Source of the DNA: an uncultured Collinsella sp.
Lineage (GTDB): Bacteria; Actinomycetota; Coriobacteriia; Coriobacteriales; Coriobacteriaceae
Assembly: GCA_900551655.1 (NCBI GenBank)
Contig: URWM01000020.1
Span: 1-12,720 of the forward strand
DNA length: 12,720 bases
Direction of reading: 5' to 3'
Shown here: positions 7,510-12,720 of the stretch, in pieces
Layout of the letters: every line of letters starts with the position of its first letter
How positions within the stretch are numbered: the stretch's first letter is position 1
Made by a program: the position numbers and the translations under genes
Notes under the pieces: model-generated
What the model was told of the DNA's origin: nothing
Seen by the model: only the letters and a program-made list of their open reading frames with translations
The model's database searches: none

Positions 7510-10500
7510 CTAGAGGTTGTAGGTGACCACCTGAGGCTCGGCGGGTTCGACGAAGATGGTTGGATTCGCCCGCTCCACGCGAACGAACTTGACGGTCACG
7601 ACCTCAAAGCCCGCCTTGTGCAGAACATCAGCGTAAACGCGCGCCTGCAGGGCGTGCTTCTCCTGCAGCTGTTCCGGCGTCTCGTCCGGTGTGCCGCCCG
7701 TCTTGTAGTCGATGACCAGCGCGCGTGACGAATCCGCCGGGTTCGTCGCCAAAGCATCGATGGCGCCCTCGGCATAGGCACCGTAGTGAGCGATGTCCTC
7801 ATCCTCGCAGCCCAGCGAAAAGAACGGCACCTCGGCGCGAACGCACGGCCAGGCAAGCAGCTCGGCACGGACCGCCGACTTGAGCCAGCGATCCAGGGCA
7901 ACGTCGAAGCGTTCGCGCTGTTCCGGCGTCAGGCGCCACAAGCGAGCCAGGGCGTCGGCACGCTCGGCGGGCAGCGCATCGGCACCCATCTCGATCAGCC
8001 ACTGGCAGGCGGCATGGAACGCCGAGCCCAGCGCCATGGGGTTGCCGGCGGGCTCAACGGCGGCCACGCCTGCATCCGTCATCTCGGAACCATCCGACTC
8101 CGCATCATCGCCGGACTCGTCCATGGGAACAAGCGCCTCGGCGGCACGGTCCTCGGACTCGGCATGCAGCGCCACGGCAATTGACGAGTAGCTATACGAG
8201 TCACGCACCGGGAACGGACAGATGCCCATGCGCACGCCCACTGCCTGGGGATACACGAGCTCAAACGCATCGGGCTTGGGGTCGGCAGGACCGGGCACAG
8301 TTGAGCGCGCAGCATTATCAGCGACATCGACATCGCCGCGAACGAGCCTGCCCTCGGCATCCAGTGAAGCGTTGGCCTCAAACGCCTGCTCGCCAAAGGT
8401 AAAGTTCGCCAGCGTGATGAGCTCGTAGTCGCCCGGCTGGGAGTTGTCGAACACCAAACGGTCGGCATCGAGCTGCGGCATGTCCAGGCCGTCCGTCGGC
8501 AGAATACGACGCAGCACGTCGTAGGTCAGATCGGTCTCGACGTCGAAGGTCGGCGCCGTCACCTTGCCGCGGCTCACGCCGGCATCCATCGCCAGAATGA
8601 CCAGCTCTCGCGCACGCGTCATGGCGACATAGAGCAAGCGAGCCCGCTCCTCGAGCGAAAGCTGCAGGTCGTCGTTACGCAGGCGGGCAAATGCCTCGGC
8701 GGGAGAGCCCGTCGCACAGACGTCCTCCATGAGTTCTGGCGGCAGCCACAGCGACGTGCCCTTGCCCTTAAACGCGTGCTCAAACTGTTTTTTGACGTCA
8801 TCGCCCTTCACGAACGTGCCGTCCGCGAGTTTAACGCCGTCGAAGCGTGCCGGCAGCGCCACGACCTGCGCTCCGCCCTCGACACGCCCCATCTGAGCCG
8901 CACCGGACGATTTGCGCACGCCAAAACACTCGGCAACCGCTACGACCGGATACTCCAGACCCTTGGACGCATGCACCGTCATGATGCGCACCGCGCCGTC
9001 GCCCTCCTCGTTGAGCGCGCCCGGGGCCTCCTTGCCCGCCAAGAAGCGGTCGAAGGCGAGCGCGATGGAGCGCGGAGAATTGCCGAGCTCGGCCTCTGCC
9101 TCGGCCACGGCGTCGAGCGCCTTGAGCACGTTGGCGGCGATGGCCTTGCCCTCGGGACCACGCTGCGCCAGACGCACAAACCAGCCGGAGGCGTTGACAG
9201 TATCGCGCGCGATGGCGGCGAACGAATCGCGCCCCACGCGACGAAGTGCATAGCGCAGCACCTCACGGGCGCGCGTCAGCAGCGGCAGATCCCGCAGCCC
9301 CGGCACATCGCAATCGCTCATGATGCCCACGTCGATGTTGCGGCGCGAGGTCTCCCCCGTCTGGTCGTCCAGCTTGGTCGCCAGCGCCAGGAACTCCTGA
9401 GCGCCGAGCGCAAACATCGGCGAGGCCAGCAGCGGCATAAGACCCTGCGCCGTATCGGCCGGGTTAGCAAGCGCGCACCCCAGGGCACGCACCGTTTGGA
9501 CCTCGGCAGTCTGGGCAAAGACCGAGCCGCCTGCGATGACGCAGTCGAGTCCTTGGTCGCGGAAGGCCTGCGCGTAGACGTCGGCATTGGTCATGCGACC
9601 CAGCAGCAGCACCATGCCGCCCTGGGGCTGGCCGGCATCGGCAAGCGCATGGAATCGCTCGGCGATCGCACGGGCCTTGGCCTGCGTGCGCTCCTGCATA
9701 CTGCCGCCGGCAACGAACAGCGCCTGGCGGCGCGAAGCCTTTGCCTTGAGCTTGTCCTTGCGTTTGTCGCTCGGTTCAAGATCCAAGAACCCCTGCATCA
9801 AACCACCGGTGTCGCCGTCAAAGACGCGCGCCACATAGCGCAGCACCTCGTCGTGGCTGCGGAAGTTGCGCACGAGTTTGACGAGCTCGCCGGCGGGAGC
9901 ATCGGACGTGGTGACCGTCTCGGACGCCGTCGTCGAACCCACCTTGCGCTCCTGGCGGCGAAACACCTCGACCTCGGCACCACGGAAGCGGTAGATCGAC
10001 TGCTGCGCATCGCCTACGGTGCACAGTGCGCGCTCCCCCGCGCCCGTCAGGTAACGGATCAAATCGACCTGCATCTGGTCGGTATCCTGGAACTCATCGA
10101 TCATGACCATCTTAAAGCGGCCCTCGTACGCAGCACGAATGGCAGGGTAATCGCGCAACGCCTCGTAAGCCATGCGCAGCAGGTCGTTATTATCGAGGGC
10201 GGACTGGTCGGCCTTGAGCGCACGGTACTCCGCCTCTACGGCACGGGCAAGCCCCATCAGCGCATCAAGTGCCGGGCCACCGCAAGCCAGCACGATATTG
10301 ATAAACGCATCGGCTGCCTCGGCCTTGAGTAGCTCCACCTGCTCCTTAGGAAACGCCTTGCTCGCCCGAGGCATGCTGCACGACATCATGAGTCGCGCCG
10401 CATCCTCCATGGTTTTGCCGCTCGCCTCAAACGCGTCGATGGCGTCGAGTGCCACCTGCGCCTTTTCGGTCGCGGCCTTGCTCGCACCCAACGCCGCGCG

Positions 10501-11136
10501 ATAGGCGTCGGCAAGCGCCGAGGTGTCGGCCTGGCCACTCGCCACGCGCACATCGTCCATGCCGCCCGGCAGCTGGCTCGATAGCTCCAACAGGTCGCGC
10601 ACCAGGCCTTTGATGGTGGTGCCGGCGCCAAACGGCCAGCCCTCGCCCGCCATGGGATACCAAGCGTAGAGGGCCTTAAGCGAAGCGGCGAGCTCGGGCG
10701 CGGCATCGGGCGCCGTCACGCGCCCCAGCACATGCTCGACAGCCTGATCCATAAGCTCATCGGTATCGGTGAGCACCGTGAACTCGGGATCGATGCCCAG
10801 CTCCAACGCGTGCGCGCGCAGGATACGCGAGCACATGCCGTGGATGGTCGAGATCCAAGCGTCGTCGACGGTCAGGGCCTCCTCGTCCATCCCCTCGTCG
10901 ATAAGCGCACGGCGTACGCGGTCGCGAATCTCGGCCGCGGCATCTTTGGTAAAGGTAATGGCGAGCACCTGGTCCAGATGCTCGACAAACGGACCGGATT
11001 CGGGCGAGAGCGCGTAGACGATGCGGCGCGTGAGGGTAAAGGTCTTGCCCGAGCCGGCACCTGCCGAGACAAACAGCGGGCGGTCGAGCGTTTTGACGAC
11101 TTGCAGTTGTTGCGGCATCAAAGTCGAAAGATCCAT
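7510..11136 (-). CDS. addA: ATP-dependent helicase/nuclease subunit A (AddA-type, UvrD superfamily 1)
   Basis: Complete 1208-residue fusion of an SF1A helicase and a C-terminal PD-(D/E)XK nuclease. It unwinds and cuts DNA at double-strand breaks to prepare it for RecA. Helicase motifs in order: Walker A SAGAGSGKT (24-32, K31), motif Ia ITFTKDAAAEIRDRV (60-74), Walker B DEFQDT (347-352), motif III GDAQQSIYRFRGA (375-387), motif IV VRNFRSH (422-428), motif V TVHASKGLEYP (720-730) and motif VI VAMTRARE (837-844). An acidic linker (~1000-1022) leads to the nuclease, which has H1041, then EGAIDAL (1123-1129, D1127) and VIDYKTGG (1141-1148, D1143 and K1145). All expected catalytic residues are present. 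The ATG lies three bases after the stop of the upstream AddB-like gene, with the ribosome site inside that gene, so translation is probably coupled. A generic UvrD/PcrA or AdnA-like protein is less likely given the partner gene. Confidence 0.93.
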   Translation of the reverse strand: MDLSTLMPQQLQVVKTLDRPLFVSAGAGSGKTFTLTRRIVYALSPESGPFVEHLDQVLAITFTKDAAAEIRDRVRRALIDEGMDEEALTVDDAWISTIHGMCSRILRAHALELGIDPEFTVLTDTDELMDQAVEHVLGRVTAPDAAPELAASLKALYAWYPMAGEGWPFGAGTTIKGLVRDLLELSSQLPGGMDDVRVASGQADTSALADAYRAALGASKAATEKAQVALDAIDAFEASGKTMEDAARLMMSCSMPRASKAFPKEQVELLKAEAADAFINIVLACGGPALDALMGLARAVEAEYRALKADQSALDNNDLLRMAYEALRDYPAIRAAYEGRFKMVMIDEFQDTDQMQVDLIRYLTGAGERALCTVGDAQQSIYRFRGAEVEVFRRQERKVGSTTASETVTTSDAPAGELVKLVRNFRSHDEVLRYVARVFDGDTGGLMQGFLDLEPSDKRKDKLKAKASRRQALFVAGGSMQERTQAKARAIAERFHALADAGQPQGGMVLLLGRMTNADVYAQAFRDQGLDCVIAGGSVFAQTAEVQTVRALGCALANPADTAQGLMPLLASPMFALGAQEFLALATKLDDQTGETSRRNIDVGIMSDCDVPGLRDLPLLTRAREVLRYALRRVGRDSFAAIARDTVNASGWFVRLAQRGPEGKAIAANVLKALDAVAEAEAELGNSPRSIALAFDRFLAGKEAPGALNEEGDGAVRIMTVHASKGLEYPVVAVAECFGVRKSSGAAQMGRVEGGAQVVALPARFDGVKLADGTFVKGDDVKKQFEHAFKGKGTSLWLPPELMEDVCATGSPAEAFARLRNDDLQLSLEERARLLYVAMTRARELVILAMDAGVSRGKVTAPTFDVETDLTYDVLRRILPTDGLDMPQLDADRLVFDNSQPGDYELITLANFTFGEQAFEANASLDAEGRLVRGDVDVADNAARSTVPGPADPKPDAFELVYPQAVGVRMGICPFPVRDSYSYSSIAVALHAESEDRAAEALVPMDESGDDAESDGSEMTDAGVAAVEPAGNPMALGSAFHAACQWLIEMGADALPAERADALARLWRLTPEQRERFDVALDRWLKSAVRAELLAWPCVRAEVPFFSLGCEDEDIAHYGAYAEGAIDALATNPADSSRALVIDYKTGGTPDETPEQLQEKHALQARVYADVLHKAGFEVVTVKFVRVERANPTIFVEPAEPQVVTYNL

Positions 11137-11139
11137 GGT

Positions 11140-12694
11140 CTACACGTCCCTCCTTACAAACGTTCCTTCGTGGTTATACGAGCAGCGCGCATGCGCGGCC
11201 TGAGCCGACGTCGGGTCGACGGCGGCAACGTTGCCTGCCTCGAGCTCGCGCAGACGCTCGGCAATGCCGGTCTCCACGCGATCGAGCAGCGCATCAAAGT
11301 CCATGTTGCCGCCCTCGCCCGGAAAGCCCTTCTTAAGGCCCGGAATGCGGCCGTCGCCGCGCTCTTCCTCGAGCAACTCGGCACTTGCGGCACCACGCAG
11401 TGCGGGCTTGCCGCCCTTGGTCGAAAAATAGAGCGCAGCACGGGTATCTAGGCCCAGCGCTCGGCGCATGGCCTGCGCATAGATAAGCGTCTGGGTATGG
11501 GGCGGTAGCCAGCGCGGGTCGTCGATGGGGGCCGCGCCCGACTCCTCGTCGCGCACCGTGGGGTCGGCGAGCTTAAACTCCTCGACGCCCGAACGATGCT
11601 TGTAGTCGATTACCACGGCGCGGTTCTCGGCGTCCACATCCACGCGGTCGATGCGCCCGCCGAGCGGCCAACCGGCATACTCGACCTGGAGCTCGTTGAA
11701 CGCAAACTCCAGGTAGCGCGGAGCGAAGGGGGTGAGCGCCTCGGACTCGTAGGCAAGAACGCCCTCCAGCTGCGGCAAGATCTCGGCCGCCTGACGCTCC
11801 TCCACCGGGGAGAGCGGCACCAGCGGGCCCTCGGTACCGCGCTTGCCGGCGTGCTCGGCTAGGGTCTCGGCAAAGACCTCGCGCAGCAGTTCTTGAGCGC
11901 GCGGCAGATTCTCGGGCGTCACGCGCTCCATGCCCTCCTGGGGCAGGCGGGCATGGAGGTGCTCCAGCACATCGTGGACAAAGTTGCCTTTCTCCATATT
12001 TCCAAAGTCCGCGTCGATGGACTGAGGCTTCACGCGATACGACACGAACCAGCACAGCGGGCAGGTGGAATAGGCCTCGATCTGCGAGGCGGACGTCAGG
12101 CGCGGCACGAGCGGCGCGTCCTCGCCCTCGCCATCGCGACGACGCAGGACCAAATACGGCACGGCCTCGGCACTCAGATGCTGAGGGGCTTCACAGGTCA
12201 CGCGTTCGCGCTTGAGACCTTCGCCCTCCGCGGGATCGAAGTCCCTTACGATATCACCCTCACCCACGCACTTCGCTTTGTCGGTGCCAGCGGCTTTAGC
12301 GTCGTCAGCGGTCTTAGCGTCGTCAGCGATCTTAGCGCCGTCAGCCTCGGCATGCGCCCGCAACTCGGTCCACACGGCCGCCGGATAGCACTCGCGCGCC
12401 TGACGATCATGGGTCACACGGGCGAGCGTAACCGGACCACGCGACGCTTGCATCGCGTGACCAAAGCGCACGCGCAGCAGGGCCGCGGGCTCAAGCGTCA
12501 CGCCCTCGCGACCAAGGCTCGCCGTCAGCGTAGCCAGCGGTCCCTCCTCGTGCGAGAGTGGATAGCTGTCCAGATCGACACCGGCAAACAGCACGGCATC
12601 GTAGCTGCCGGGGCGCAGAGCCGCCGCGTCGGCAAGCGAAGCAAAACGAACCTGGGCACGTGGCGCACGGTCAACCTCGTGGGTCTCGTAATCG
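11140..12694 (-). CDS. addB: AddB-like PD-(D/E)XK nuclease subunit, C-terminal part, 5' end cut by contig end
   Basis: This is the C-terminal ~517 residues of the partner subunit of AddA; the N-terminal helicase-like half lies outside. Residues are numbered from the first genomic codon (12693). YDAVLFAGVDLDSYP (~31-45) is the end of the helicase-like region. A low-complexity linker with three six-residue repeats (117-134) follows. The nuclease domain begins with SASQIEAYSTCPLCWFVSY (~201-219) and contains H240 (GNFVHDVLE), D349 (GGRIDRVD) and D363/K365 (VIDYK), so it should be active. AddB-family nucleases usually hold an iron-sulfur cluster with one cysteine before the nuclease core (here C211) and three after it. 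Here the C-terminal set reads HARCSYNHEG, with only C504 kept. The first six residues of the open frame, MCIRDS, come from sequencing adapter and must not be counted. It overlaps nothing and is followed three bases later by addA. Confidence 0.85.
11148..11154 (-). promoter_or_regulatory. addA ribosome binding site inside the end of addB
   Basis: AGGAGGG on the minus strand lies within the last codons of the upstream gene (Arg-Arg-Asp), 11 bases before the addA ATG. The match is near-consensus but the spacing is longer than ideal. The upstream stop codon falls within the spacer, an arrangement that usually means translational coupling and matched subunit amounts. Confidence 0.7.
12294..12347. 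repeat. Three 18-bp tandem repeats within addB
   Basis: Three consecutive 18-bp units (12294-12311, 12312-12329, 12330-12347) of the type tcttagcgtcgtcagcga differ from each other at only a few positions. Because 18 is a multiple of three, they code for six-residue repeats (ADGAKI, ADDAKT, ADDAKA) in a hydrophilic linker and can change copy number without breaking the frame. Confidence 0.9.
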
Positions 12695-12720
12695 CTGTCT
12701 CTTATACACATCTGACGCTG
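12695..12720 (+). other. Residual Nextera (read-1/P5 side) sequencing adapter
   Basis: CTGTCTCTTATACACATCT at 12695-12713 is the reverse complement of the transposase mosaic end, and the following gacgctg is the start of the read-1 side adapter. It is a library artefact. Its translation on the minus strand gives the well-known false start MCIRDS on the last open frame. Confidence 0.97.

Noticed and set aside
8776..10332. A 518-codon open frame on the plus strand, opposite addA
   Set aside because: Same cause: a shadow of the GC-rich addA gene; no recognisable domain and no RBS context.
12694..12711. Start codon and N-terminus MCIRDS of the last open frame
   Set aside because: The codons are from the Nextera mosaic end; the gene is cut, and its real start lies outside the window.

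Overview
The window is a high-GC bacterial chromosomal fragment whose six genes all lie on the minus strand. The flanking genes are very GC-rich (41 G/C of 60 in a spot count at 1621-1680). The gene content is an AddB/AddA-type helicase-nuclease pair, a DUF3284 protein, a full-length DnaE and a SNF2 helicase N-terminus. Together with the style of the proteins, this suggests a gut Coriobacteriia, most likely Collinsella or a close relative. That placement is an inference from recognition, not from a database search.

Both ends are artificial. Bases 1-37 and 12695-12720 are Illumina Nextera adapter sequences of opposite type, so the biological sequence is 38-12694. Both terminal genes are cut there, and the last open frame begins with adapter-encoded residues (MCIRDS).

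Reading in the direction of transcription (high to low coordinates): a 3'-terminal addB fragment (11140-12694) with an 18-bp minisatellite is followed after three bases by addA (7510-11136). These form the probable two-gene operon for an AddAB recombination nuclease that processes double-strand breaks. A long imperfect inverted repeat (7435-7497) follows the addA stop. Then come a DUF3284 gene (6864-7373) with a good -10 box and RBS, and an MFS transporter (5549-6760) of clearly lower GC content, probably acquired horizontally. After a 228-bp gap comes dnaE (1517-5320), the replicative polymerase alpha subunit. Directly downstream of it is the N-terminal part of a SWIM-SNF2 helicase (38-1478), which has a clear one-base reading-frame break near position 400.

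The genome-maintenance genes (addBA, dnaE, SNF2 helicase) frame a small accessory segment (DUF3284 and MFS). I see no CRISPR array, transposase, integrase, toxin-antitoxin pair, rRNA or tRNA. No stretch over 300 bases lacks a gene. I found no convincing new multi-gene system. The points worth a second look are the altered iron-sulfur ligand set in AddB, the 18-bp repeat in the AddB linker, the long hairpin after addA, lineage-type changes in DnaE, the frame break in the SNF2 gene, and the low-GC transporter with a palindrome upstream.
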